Shown: positions 39,260 to 47,640 of the stretch, in pieces | How the letters are laid out: each line of letters starts with the position of its first letter | How positions within the stretch are numbered: the stretch's first letter is position 1 | NCBI GenBank assembly: GCA_023515795.1 | Contig: JALGPX010000056.1 | Span: 1 to 64,000 of the forward strand | Source of the DNA: Amoeboaphelidium occidentale | Lineage: Eukaryota; Aphelidiomycota; Aphelidea | Length of the DNA stretch: 64,000 nt | Direction: 5' to 3' | The notes under the pieces: model-generated | Database searches by the model: none | Seen by the model: only the letters and a program-made list of their open reading frames with translations | What the model was told of the DNA's origin: nothing | Position numbers and translations under genes: made by a program

Positions 39260-40423
39260 TTAGAATGGAGGTCTTTCTCCTCTTCTTCTGTCTCTGTTTC
39301 TGTTGTAGTAAGGAGATCGTCTGTCTCTTTCAAAAGGTGAGGGTGACCGTCTTCTTCTTTCTCTTTCAAAAGGTGAGGGTGACCGTCTTCTTCTTTCTCT
39401 TTCAAAAGGCGAGGGTGATCGTCTTCTTCTTTCATATGGAGATGGCGACCTCCTCCTTCTGTCTCTTTCAAAAGGTGAGGGTGACCTGCTTCTTCTGTCT
39501 CTTTCGAAGGGTGAGGGTGACCTGCTTCTGCTTATTGTTCTCCTCCTTCTTCTTCTGTCTCTTTCATAATAAGGAGAGCGTGACCTACTCCTGCTCCTGC
39601 TTTGTCTTCTTTCAAAGTCATCGTCATCATTCTGTCTGCGGTTGCGACGTGGTGGTGGCGGTGGTGATGGTGATGACGAATGTTCCCTTGATCTTGCTCG
39701 TTCCCTGAGTATTTTCCTTTCTGGCGACACAACTACCCGCTGCTGCTGCTGCTGCTGCTGCTCTTCGCCCTCCTCAACCTCTACTTCNCGTGACCTACTC
39801 CTGCTCCTGCTTTGTCTTCTTTCAAAGTCATCGTCATCATTCTGTCTGCGGTTGCGACGTGGTGGTGGCGGTGATGACGAATGTTCCCTTGATTTTGCTC
39901 GTTCCCTGAGTATTTTCCTTTCTGGCGACACAACTACCCGCTGCTGCTGCTGCTGCTGCTGCTCTTCGCCCTCCTCAACCTCTACTTCCTCTTTTATACC
40001 AAGTGCCATTCTAAACTTTTCATTCTCCACTTCCTTAGCACGATTATTATTATCTTTTGTAGATCCTTCAAGATGATTAATGTGTTCCAACTTCTTATAC
40101 TTTTGTTCTTCCTTTTCTATAATTTCCTGTATTTCTTCTTCTGTTAATCCTTCTTCCTGTAATTCTGCCACTTTCAATGCTCTTCTTCTCTTTAGTTCGT
40201 AATCTCCATTACCATTCGCAGTAGTTATAGAAGAAGTCCTGTTTTTCAAGAATGCAAATGGATTCCCTGCACCTGCACCTGCACCTGCACCTGCACCTGA
40301 ACTGGAACTGGAACTGGAACTAACTTCCACTCTCTTGTTTGCCCTCAAATGACTGAGATTCTTTTGGACGTATCCATTTGTGCCGGAACCTCTGACAGTT
40401 CTTAATCCCACTCCATTATTCAT
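39260..40423 (-). CDS. Cwc21/SRRM2-like spliceosome protein with RS tail
   Basis: The N-terminus YNGVGL-type block (here NNGVGLRTVRGSGTNGYVQ) and the helix EEEIQEIIEKEEQKY match the cwf21 domain of Cwc21/SRRM2, which contacts Prp8 and the pre-mRNA exon in activated spliceosomes. A poly-Gln run and a long Arg/Ser/Pro-rich tail with repeated SPSPFERDRR units follow. An N at 39788 splits the frame; 39789-39988 repeat 39579-39787 with a 9-nt difference. The collapsed protein is about 320 aa. Divergent from the uL10m gene, with start codons 40 bp apart. Confidence 0.82.
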   Translation of the reverse strand: MNNGVGLRTVRGSGTNGYVQKNLSHLRANKRVEVSSSSSSSSGAGAGAGAGAGNPFAFLKNRTSSITTANGNGDYELKRRRALKVAELQEEGLTEEEIQEIIEKEEQKYKKLEHINHLEGSTKDNNNRAKEVENEKFRMALGIKEEVEVEEGEEQQQQQQQRVVVSPERKILRERAKSREHSSSPPPPRRNRRQNDDDDFERRQSRSRSRSXEVEVEEGEEQQQQQQQRVVVSPERKILRERARSREHSSSPSPPPPPRRNRRQNDDDDFERRQSRSRSRSRSPYYERDRRRRRRTISRSRSPSPFERDRRSRSPSPFERDRRRRSPSPYERRRRSPSPFERERRRRSPSPFERERRRRSPSPFERDRRSPYYNRNRDRRRGERPPF

Positions 40424-40463
40424 TTTCTTGTGGCAAGTGATTCAAAAAAAAGAAAAAAGAGAA

Positions 40464-41132
40464 ATGCTGCGAAAGAAATTCAAGCCACAGACTGTAATTC
40501 CCCAAAAACAGCAACATAAAATTGCATCTAAAAAGAGCTACGAACTGTTGCAGTTGAACACTTTTAAATTCACAAAGGATCGTAAAGTTGAATTGATGGA
40601 TTCTGTGGAAAAGTACACTGTAGAAAAGTACAGAAGAATTCTACTGCAAACGGATAAAAGTATATTTGTTCAAGCGGTGACGAATATGACGACAAGACAG
40701 ACAGAGTCAATAAGACGCGCTTTATCGACAAGAGGAATTAATTTTACATTTATTAAACCAAAAGAGTTCCGTGTTGCTACAATGTATGGTAAATTGCATA
40801 ATCTCAGTGGGATAAGTTCAGGGCCTAATGGGTATATCCTGTCTCCATCTTCTTCCAGGGATCAAAGTTTGAAAGATATGGTGGATGCGGTGAAGGAACA
40901 TAAAGCGTTGTTGGTGTTGGGTGGCTTGGTTGATGATAGATTAATGTCTGCTAAGCATTTGGAGGAATGTTGTCAGTTGGATGGATTAAGAGAGTTTGTG
41001 TCGTTGTTGTCTACAGGGGAACAGATTGTTTCGACACTGGAGACTGTGCAGTTTGATGTCGTGAGGTTATTGGAAGCGCATATATCAGCACAGCAGAAAG
41101 AAGATCATCAGAAGACTCCAGTTAGCGCGTGA
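40464..41132 (+). CDS. Mitochondrial ribosomal protein uL10m
   Basis: 222 aa starting MLRKKFKPQ, a basic leader compatible with mitochondrial import. The body has the uL10 stalk-base pattern: VELMDSVEKYT, then VQAVTNMTTRQTESIRRAL, then ALLVLGGLVDDRLMSAKHL. It lacks the C-terminal extension of cytosolic P0. uL10m anchors the L7/L12 stalk of the mitoribosome. The frame extends upstream to 40380 without a better Met. It ends in TGA. Confidence 0.78.
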   Translation: MLRKKFKPQTVIPQKQQHKIASKKSYELLQLNTFKFTKDRKVELMDSVEKYTVEKYRRILLQTDKSIFVQAVTNMTTRQTESIRRALSTRGINFTFIKPKEFRVATMYGKLHNLSGISSGPNGYILSPSSSRDQSLKDMVDAVKEHKALLVLGGLVDDRLMSAKHLEECCQLDGLREFVSLLSTGEQIVSTLETVQFDVVRLLEAHISAQQKEDHQKTPVSA

Positions 41133-41283
41133 TCAGAATAGATCCTATTATCATGTACGCTTTGTAACTACTTTTCCTACAACGTTGTCGTTTTTGGCTC
41201 TCGCTTGCAAAACTCAAAAATTTTGTCAATCACGGAAACCGAAAAATTTTTTCTTTACATTCTTGGAATAATAATACAGTCAA

Positions 41284-41826
41284 ATGCCACCAAAAGCAGA
41301 TCCAAACGAAATTAAAATCAGTAAGTACTATTGAAGCTGAATGGACGCGTACTTATTCTTTGTAGTTTGCCTCAGATGCGTTGGAGGTGAAGTTCCTGGT
41401 GGTTCAGCTCTTGCTCCAAAGATTGGTCCTTTGGGTCTAAGTCCAAAGAAGGTTGGTGATGATATTGCCAAGGCTACATCGGACTGGAAGGGATTGAGAA
41501 TAACCGTTAAATTGACTGTGCAGAATAGACAGGCTGCTGTCGAGGTTGTGCCATCTGCATCGTCTATGGTCATCAAGGCTCTCAAGGAACCTGTTAGGGA
41601 TAAGAAGAAGGAGAAGAACATTAGACACTCTGGCAATTTGAAGCTACAGGACATTATCGATATTGCAAAGAAGATGAGAGCAAAATCTTTTGCAAAGACT
41701 CTAGAAGGTTCCGTCAAGGAGATTCTTGGTACTGCATTCTCTGTCGGTTGCACTGTCGACGGAATGAGTCCAAAGGATGTCAGTGACAAGATTGCAGCTG
41801 GAGAAATTGAAATTGCTGATGAGTAA
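41284..41826 (+). CDS. RPL12: 60S ribosomal protein L12 (uL11)
   Basis: 165 aa, the same length as human RPL12, from exons 41284-41320 and 41366-41826 joined across a 45-nt intron (GTAAGT...TTGTAG). The first exon encodes [12 protein letters not shown]; the second begins with the conserved [31 protein letters not shown] and [15 protein letters not shown]. It is part of the GTPase-associated centre of the 60S subunit. The start of the second exon inside an open frame could mislead a gene caller into MDAYLF..., which is intron sequence. Confidence 0.98.
41321..41365 (+). other. 45-nt intron in RPL12
   Basis: GTAAGT donor, CTGAA branch-like sequence and TTTGTAG acceptor. It lacks an in-frame stop downstream of its own ATG, so the apparent ORF from 41341 starts inside the intron. 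Exon joining reproduces the RPL12 N-terminus. Confidence 0.95.
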
Positions 41827-41980
41827 ATAATAAAAAGACAAATCGCGGTTTATGTTCCTGCGCAGCAGTCGTGTCCCTAAGTGAGGGTGGTTGTAGTATC
41901 CCAACAGTGGTCTTTCTTAGCCGATGAAAAAACTTCTACGAGGCACACTTTTAACAGTAAAACGCGTCTATTGTTTCAAT

Positions 41981-42976
41981 TTATGCAAATGGAGAGGTCG
42001 GATTCTGCGAGAATATCGCTGACTTTGGTGACATTGAGACTGGCGATGATAGTAGAGATAGTGGTGAAATCGTTGTAGAGTCCAGTTTGATTCTGGATGG
42101 TGAAGTGCCGGTGCTCTTCTTTTCCATTCTTCTTGATCTTTTTGGCATGTTGTAATTTTCCTGCAGGATATTCAGTAGAGTTTCCCTGGCAAAATGCTTG
42201 AAGGTAACTTGGTACTTTGAAGCAAATTCGTCTGGCTTCATTGTAATCATAGATTCTGTTCGGGTCATGAACTTCTTCTGTATTGCCAACATTCTTGCTT
42301 TTGCAGATTCGCCTTCCAATGCCTTAATGTCATCGCTTGCAGAAGTACCAGAGAAGTACACAATGACATTCTGTAAATATTCTGATTTCCAATGTGATCT
42401 TGCAGCTACAGCCATGACTAAATCAGTAGCAGTTTCAGGATCCCATGTTCTAGTCACATGGTACAAGAACTTTGAGACAATCTTTTCGTCTTCACCAATT
42501 ATCAGCGCGACTACGAGTCCTTCAATGAATTTCCATTCTTTTCCAACCAATAATTCTCCTATTAATTGACCAAATTCTGGTTGATCCAAGCCCTTCTCAT
42601 AAAACAGCTTGATCAATAGAGTTGCTACTGATCTGAATTCCCATTGTTGAGCAGGAGTTCCGTGAAAGAATAACCAATTCAAAGCTCTGACTTGTTGTAC
42701 CATAGAATAGTCACCAATGACGCGTTTCAAATGAATTGCAATGTAATCGGTATTATTCTCATTTCTGATCCACTCATAGAATGAAGTCTTGTGTTGCTTG
42801 TCCATTAAACTGATTGCCAAATCAACTGACTTTACATCAGATAGATCTTGTTCTGAACAGTCCAGAAGATATGTTTGTTTTGGGAAAACTGGTAGAGGTG
42901 GAGAAGTTGAAACAGATTGCATAAGTGCTGTTGCAGGTATTTGTGAGGATCTACCGCGGAGTTGAATGTTTGACAT
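41981..42976 (-). CDS. Helical-repeat protein of unknown function
   Basis: 331 aa. Residues about 40-250 form an all-helical, HEAT-like or CID-like domain (FYEWIRNENNTDYIAIHLKR, ALNWLFFHGTPAQQWEF). A basic patch KRSRRMEKK and a Ser/Pro-rich tail with SPSR and SPVSMSPK sites, possibly CDK-phosphorylated, follow. No signal peptide or membrane segment. No family recognised. The N-terminus is Ser/Pro-rich and disordered. Confidence 0.6.
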   Translation of the reverse strand: MSNIQLRGRSSQIPATALMQSVSTSPPLPVFPKQTYLLDCSEQDLSDVKSVDLAISLMDKQHKTSFYEWIRNENNTDYIAIHLKRVIGDYSMVQQVRALNWLFFHGTPAQQWEFRSVATLLIKLFYEKGLDQPEFGQLIGELLVGKEWKFIEGLVVALIIGEDEKIVSKFLYHVTRTWDPETATDLVMAVAARSHWKSEYLQNVIVYFSGTSASDDIKALEGESAKARMLAIQKKFMTRTESMITMKPDEFASKYQVTFKHFARETLLNILQENYNMPKRSRRMEKKSTGTSPSRIKLDSTTISPLSLLSSPVSMSPKSAIFSQNPTSPFA

Positions 42977-43293
42977 GTATAATTTGTAGTTGTAATGATC
43001 TAAGTTCTTTTAGCTGAAACAATATAAATGGCTTTAGCTTGGTGTTTTATGGGAACGGATTTATAGAAACTGATCTTTGATCTGATTCGACTGCAGTTTA
43101 GATTTAGAATCTTTGGTTTCCAGGTTAAGGTGATCTAATTCATATACACTGAAAACTCAACTAAGCGTCCTGCAGAAGAATATCCATCATCGACACTTTT
43201 GCCAATAGAACGTTTTGGAGGACTGATGTAACCTTGTGATCATGGCTCCGTTGCATGCGATTTCAAACCGTGTTGGTTCTTCTTTGAAATATA
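42977..43293. other. Divergent intergenic region
   Basis: 317 bp between two start codons. TATAAATG (43023-43030) is a TATA-like element. GATC-rich segments occur (TTGATCTGATTCGA, TGTGATCATGG) but no ORF, tRNA or clear repeat was seen. Confidence 0.4.
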
Positions 43294-45015
43294 ATGGTGC
43301 CTCGCAACTTTATAGCAGTTTTAGTTTTATGGTTTCAAGTTTATAACGCGATGCCACCCATGAAAACATTCCGCGACAAGAATTCAGTTGAAGCGGAGAA
43401 ATTATCGTCACACCACATTAGTTTTGACGCAAGTCAGGATGGTTCACTTATTTCAGACGAAGAGAAAAAAAGTTCAAAGAACGCCCCAGAGAGCGAATTT
43501 GATGAAGACGGCGATTTCGATGATGCCGACATGTTTGATTTAGGACCAGGTCTTGATGAAGACACTTCTAACAGTGTTTCAGATGAAGTTAACGAGCCAG
43601 CCCCGATGACTGATGAGCAATTCAAAGATGTTGGAAAGAATCTTTTCAAAGCATCCGACAAAAAGACGGTAGCCAAAGGAGGGGTCTCTGCTACGGAAAA
43701 ACACTTTACGAAATTATACTTGAGATTCTGCCACGAAGCCTTAAGAAGAGATCACAAATTCTACAGACACATGTGCAAAGTTAAATTTTCAAGTCGAATT
43801 ATTGCCCCAGAGAAGTTAAAACGCTATCTTAAACCTCGTTTTGAGCTTGAAACTGATTATTTATCCGAAATTGGCATCTTTGGAAACATTACTAGCAAAA
43901 TATCATATTGGTATTATCATCTACCTGGCTCTTCTAAAGTCATCTTGTGGAGCGATGGCCAATTCAATTTGGCTGGGCATCCTGGAATAAGAAGGCTTCT
44001 AAATACCATGGCGAATACATTTAATGCCTCAATCTTGCATTACGACTATCCTAACCGTGGTGAGAGTACAACACCCAGCTTTCCACATTCAAGCCGAAGC
44101 TTACAGCGAGATTTGGAACTGTCTCTTGAAAAAATGATCAATATTCTAAGTGAGAGATTTGGTTGGAGCAGAAAACAAATGATCCTTGGTTGTCGGTGCC
44201 TAGGATGTTTCCCGACTAGCTGGATTGCTTCCTTGCAGCAGCACGGCGATTTTGGTGCTGTTATAATGCTTACGCCGATGGTAAATGCCGAGGATGCCTT
44301 TAATGTAGGTTACGGAATGGAAGAAACAGTAAAAATACCCGATGAGCTCAACCTCAAGTTAAGCCATACTAGGCAAGAAACTCCGCTCCTAATTCTTGCC
44401 GCCGATAAAGACGAATTCAGCTCTTTAGATAAAGTCAAAGGATATTTCGAGGATGGAGGTCATGCTGAAAACGATAACTCTTTATTTGTGACACTATTGG
44501 ATTCTACGCACAAAAGATGGAACGAAGCGTTTGTGATAAACTCTTTGAAAATTTTTTTACTTGGATTACAAGTAAAACACAGATTTCAACCTGCGAATAC
44601 GGAATTCTTAATCTCAAGACGATTTTGCTCGGAGATGCTTGGTTTCTGGGATGATCTCGCGAAGAATCCCAGGAAGTATCATATTTCATACTTTATGGAA
44701 TCCTTTTTGGGTGATGACATCTTCTCAAAATTTCTTTTATTCTACTCAAATTGGTGTACTTGGATGTTTACCACTCCACTTGCAAAAGGAATGCAAAAAA
44801 TACTCGATACTTGGTCAGAAAACCTGAAACTATTCAATAGGAATGATTATTGTGGCTCATTCATTAAGACGCCAGTCATTCTGCCTTCACGAGAAGAAGC
44901 AGGAAAACCTTTCCAAAGACCAATTTATGAAGAATCCGATTCAAAGGAAGAAACGGTGAGTCGCTGCTCTTTTGGAACCAACTCAGCCGGAAGAAGAGTT
45001 AAATTTTGCTTTTGA
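43294..45015 (+). CDS. Secreted alpha/beta-hydrolase-like protein lacking a catalytic serine motif
   Basis: 573 aa with a signal-peptide-like N-terminus (MVPRNFIAVLVLWFQVYNA), an acidic linker (residues 45-110) and an alpha/beta-hydrolase-like core. ILHYDYPNRGEST is the oxyanion-side loop, MILGCRCLGCFPTSW occupies the nucleophile elbow, and LLILAADKDEFSSL holds the Asp strand. The usual G-x-S-x-G is replaced by GCRCLG, with no serine at the elbow, so hydrolase activity is doubtful. It neighbours two paralogue-like genes with intact GYSLG and GFSLG motifs. Convergent with the next gene (26 bp between stops). Confidence 0.55.
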   Translation: MVPRNFIAVLVLWFQVYNAMPPMKTFRDKNSVEAEKLSSHHISFDASQDGSLISDEEKKSSKNAPESEFDEDGDFDDADMFDLGPGLDEDTSNSVSDEVNEPAPMTDEQFKDVGKNLFKASDKKTVAKGGVSATEKHFTKLYLRFCHEALRRDHKFYRHMCKVKFSSRIIAPEKLKRYLKPRFELETDYLSEIGIFGNITSKISYWYYHLPGSSKVILWSDGQFNLAGHPGIRRLLNTMANTFNASILHYDYPNRGESTTPSFPHSSRSLQRDLELSLEKMINILSERFGWSRKQMILGCRCLGCFPTSWIASLQQHGDFGAVIMLTPMVNAEDAFNVGYGMEETVKIPDELNLKLSHTRQETPLLILAADKDEFSSLDKVKGYFEDGGHAENDNSLFVTLLDSTHKRWNEAFVINSLKIFLLGLQVKHRFQPANTEFLISRRFCSEMLGFWDDLAKNPRKYHISYFMESFLGDDIFSKFLLFYSNWCTWMFTTPLAKGMQKILDTWSENLKLFNRNDYCGSFIKTPVILPSREEAGKPFQRPIYEESDSKEETVSRCSFGTNSAGRRVKFCF

Positions 45016-45041
45016 GAGGGGATAAACTGAAATAAATCGTT

Positions 45042-46196
45042 CTATTGATTTTCTTCTTGTTCGTACTTCCTCAAAAACTTGCGCACGAGAAGCTGCACGC
45101 TTTCGCTGTCAAGGATTAAATGATCCCTACCAGCTAGGATCGATACTTGTTGGCGATCTTTGGAAATTTGAGCGTTACTCAACATCTTAGTATGTTGTGC
45201 GCTTAAAACTTGATCCTCATGGCCATGAACAAAAAGTGTTGGGCATGTAATTTCAATGATGTTCTTGTAGTTCTTGAATTTTTCGTTAACCAAGTATCCA
45301 CCAATTTTTGTAACGTGATTAGCAGCCATCTGAATCTTGTAGAATGGAGCTAGCAAAATTAATGCAGAAGGACCTCCATCGGTTCTGTTAAGAGAAAGGT
45401 CGCTAAACTTTGTAAGACCCAATGCAGCTTCCGTTGCTGAACCACTTCCTAAAGAATAACCAACCACGATGATTTTAGACGGATCGATCTTAAGCTCGCG
45501 GACCAAGTATGCAGTAATAGCTCTTGCAGAAAGTATGAAGTTCTCTGGACTAGCGGTCCAACTACCTATGTCTCTCAATGTTCCATATCCAGGATACTCA
45601 ACGAAAATTTTTCTGAAACCCTTTCCAAATATTTTGTCGCTCCAAGTCGTACTTGAAATTCTCATGTCCATGCAGTTTCCTGGAAAGAACAAGAGAACCT
45701 TATCCCACTTTTGATTTTTGTCTGGATCATAAATATGAGTTTCTAAATTGAAGATGCTGCGCGGTTTCATCATGTTCATGTACCATTCATCCTTTCCATC
45801 AATATCAGGATCAACAGGGACATCATGAATAAGATGATTTTTGTCAGAAACCCATTCATAATCTGGATATGTTGGATAGAAGAGGTGCTTTTCCAGAAAC
45901 CGGTCACCTTGCGACCTGATCGTTTTATGGGCTAAAGACAAAGTAGTTTTAGCCGCGTTACCAACATAGGTCAACATATTATGAGCGGCAACGTGTGGTT
46001 TGAACGGTAAACACGAAACCCTCCCAGTGCATTGTTCAGACACATCATCGTTTGAAAGTTGATCTGACATACCATCTCTAGTCATTTCTTTGTTCAGTTC
46101 GAAATTATCACCATAAAGCGGCGCGTCCGCCTCAGAAGGAAACGGTGGCGCGCAATAAATCAAGCTTGCACATACGAGGAACGATAGCAGTTTCAT
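45042..46196 (-). CDS. Secreted alpha/beta hydrolase 1
   Basis: 384 aa from the Met that opens a clean signal peptide (MKLLSFLVCASLIYCAPPF); an earlier Met at 46250 is less likely. The core has LLFFPGNCMDM, EYPGYGTLRDI, nucleophile VVGYSLGSGSAT, Asp in FVHGHEDQVLS and a final His in AGRDHLIL. It resembles the ABHD12/13 and bem46-like serine hydrolase group, which act on lipids or peptides; substrate unknown. About 115 residues of low-complexity leader precede the core. Stop TAA. Confidence 0.75.
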   Translation of the reverse strand: MKLLSFLVCASLIYCAPPFPSEADAPLYGDNFELNKEMTRDGMSDQLSNDDVSEQCTGRVSCLPFKPHVAAHNMLTYVGNAAKTTLSLAHKTIRSQGDRFLEKHLFYPTYPDYEWVSDKNHLIHDVPVDPDIDGKDEWYMNMMKPRSIFNLETHIYDPDKNQKWDKVLLFFPGNCMDMRISSTTWSDKIFGKGFRKIFVEYPGYGTLRDIGSWTASPENFILSARAITAYLVRELKIDPSKIIVVGYSLGSGSATEAALGLTKFSDLSLNRTDGGPSALILLAPFYKIQMAANHVTKIGGYLVNEKFKNYKNIIEITCPTLFVHGHEDQVLSAQHTKMLSNAQISKDRQQVSILAGRDHLILDSESVQLLVRKFLRKYEQEENQ

Positions 46197-46355
46197 ATTT
46201 ACAAAAACTTTTGACATCCGAAAGTTCTCAATAATCAAGGGGTAAATCACATGTCAGCACGTGTTCAGACAATCCAATAATCAAAAAGAGGTTAATTCTT
46301 GCGCCAATAGAAGTATATAAGTGCTCGAAATCAAGCATATTTGGAACTGGCTATA

Positions 46356-46478
46356 ATGATACTCTTTAAAATCATTTTATTGACCGCAATCTTCCAGACG
46401 TTGATAGGCGAATGCAGATGGTTCCAGCCATTGAAACAAGAAAGCTTCAACCTGAAATGCCATGATGTCGCTCCATAA
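46356..46478 (+). CDS. Possible 40-aa secreted peptide, antisense to hydrolase 2
   Basis: MILFKIILLTAIFQTLIGEC has the shape of a signal peptide. It is preceded by TATATAAG at about 46314-46321, a plausible distance for transcription start. It lies antisense to the 3' end of the hydrolase at 46377, so it may be chance or a relict of a third gene's start. No homologue recognised. Confidence 0.2.
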   Translation: MILFKIILLTAIFQTLIGECRWFQPLKQESFNLKCHDVAP

Positions 46479-47447
46479 ACCACCAATGATGCTATGCCCA
46501 GCGTTTGGTAGGACAATACGCTGTTTCACTGGAGACCTACTCTGGAGACACAAATTTCTCGACTGACTCGCTGAAACAACCTTGTCTTCCTCGCCGTGAA
46601 TGAAAAGCACCGGAGAAAAGATTTTGTCGATCTTCTTGAAACTATTGAAAGAATCTGGAAGAATATTAGGAACAATCGGAACGTGATCTTTGAACGCGTC
46701 TCTGAGTGACGTAAATGGTGCAAGTAGAGCTAATGCTCCAGGAGAAGATCCTTGAATTTTCTTGGACTTGCCATAAGCTGTCAAACCATATGCAATATCA
46801 GTTGCTACTCCGGTACCCAAAGAAAATCCTACAAGAACCATTTTATCAGATCTAAGTCCAAGTTCTCTAATCAGATAAGCTGTTACTCCGCGCGCGACAG
46901 TCAAAAACTTTGCCTCTGAAGGCGAATCCCATGAACTTAGAAATCCATAACCTGGATATTCAACATAAATTCTTCTGAATCTATCGGTGTATTTTTCCGT
47001 AGAATCACCAAGGGTACCATCAAATGGCCACATTTCAACGCCGAGTTTCAGATCCATATTGTTGGCTCCAAAGAAAATCATTGTATAATCTGTGGCGTTG
47101 AACTGATCTGGGTCGTATATCAAAGCTTGTCTTGATGATGGTTTTCTCTTTGTTTCAATGTTCTCTGGATGCCACCACTCACCAGAGGAATCAATTGTTT
47201 CATCAATGCTAATCCAATGAAAAGCATCCACGTTAACACTTCTATACCAAGAGTCACTGCCCTTCGTTGGATGAAACAAGAAGCGATCGCGCAGTTTCTC
47301 GAGAGGGCCAGTTTTGAATGGATCTTTGATGCGCTTTGAAGGACCACAACCTAAACAATCACTACCATTAGTAGGGTCAGCTGAACAGAAAGTCAAAAGG
47401 GTAAGCGCGACAACACTTATTAGATTCAATAATCTCATTACTCTCAT
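46377..47447 (-). CDS. Secreted alpha/beta hydrolase 2
   Basis: 356 aa with a hydrophobic leader (about residues 8-23). The core parallels hydrolase 1: MIFFGANNMDL, EYPGYGFLSS, nucleophile LVGFSLGTGVAT, Asp in FIHGEEDKVVS and His in NAGHSIIGG, so the triad appears complete. Same orientation as hydrolase 1 and probably a tandem duplicate. The stop TAA sits inside CAATAAAA, overlapping the poly(A) signal. Substrate unknown; an ABHD/bem46-like lipase or peptidase is likely. Confidence 0.78.
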   Translation of the reverse strand: MRVMRLLNLISVVALTLLTFCSADPTNGSDCLGCGPSKRIKDPFKTGPLEKLRDRFLFHPTKGSDSWYRSVNVDAFHWISIDETIDSSGEWWHPENIETKRKPSSRQALIYDPDQFNATDYTMIFFGANNMDLKLGVEMWPFDGTLGDSTEKYTDRFRRIYVEYPGYGFLSSWDSPSEAKFLTVARGVTAYLIRELGLRSDKMVLVGFSLGTGVATDIAYGLTAYGKSKKIQGSSPGALALLAPFTSLRDAFKDHVPIVPNILPDSFNSFKKIDKIFSPVLFIHGEEDKVVSASQSRNLCLQSRSPVKQRIVLPNAGHSIIGGLWSDIMAFQVEAFLFQWLEPSAFAYQRLEDCGQ

Positions 47448-47640
47448 AAAAAAGAGCTCAATTCATGAAAAGGCATGCTGCATGATACTGTTACATTTTG
47501 TCCACGAGGTAATCATTCTTATGCAAAAAAGGTCAGCCGACTCTTACTTTGTCTGCCGGAACGTCCTCGCCAGAAATTTTAGTAGTTATTGAAACAAGCG
47601 CGAATTTCTATGATGTAATCGCTGATGCAAACAAAATTTC

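Noticed and set aside
39265-40076. Cys/Phe-rich plus-strand ORFs over the Cwc21-like gene
   Set aside because: They are the complement of Arg/Ser/Glu and poly-Gln codons in the real gene.
41341-41365. RPL12 starting at the ATG at 41341
   Set aside because: That ATG lies inside the 45-nt intron; the upstream exon encodes the conserved RPL12 N-terminus.
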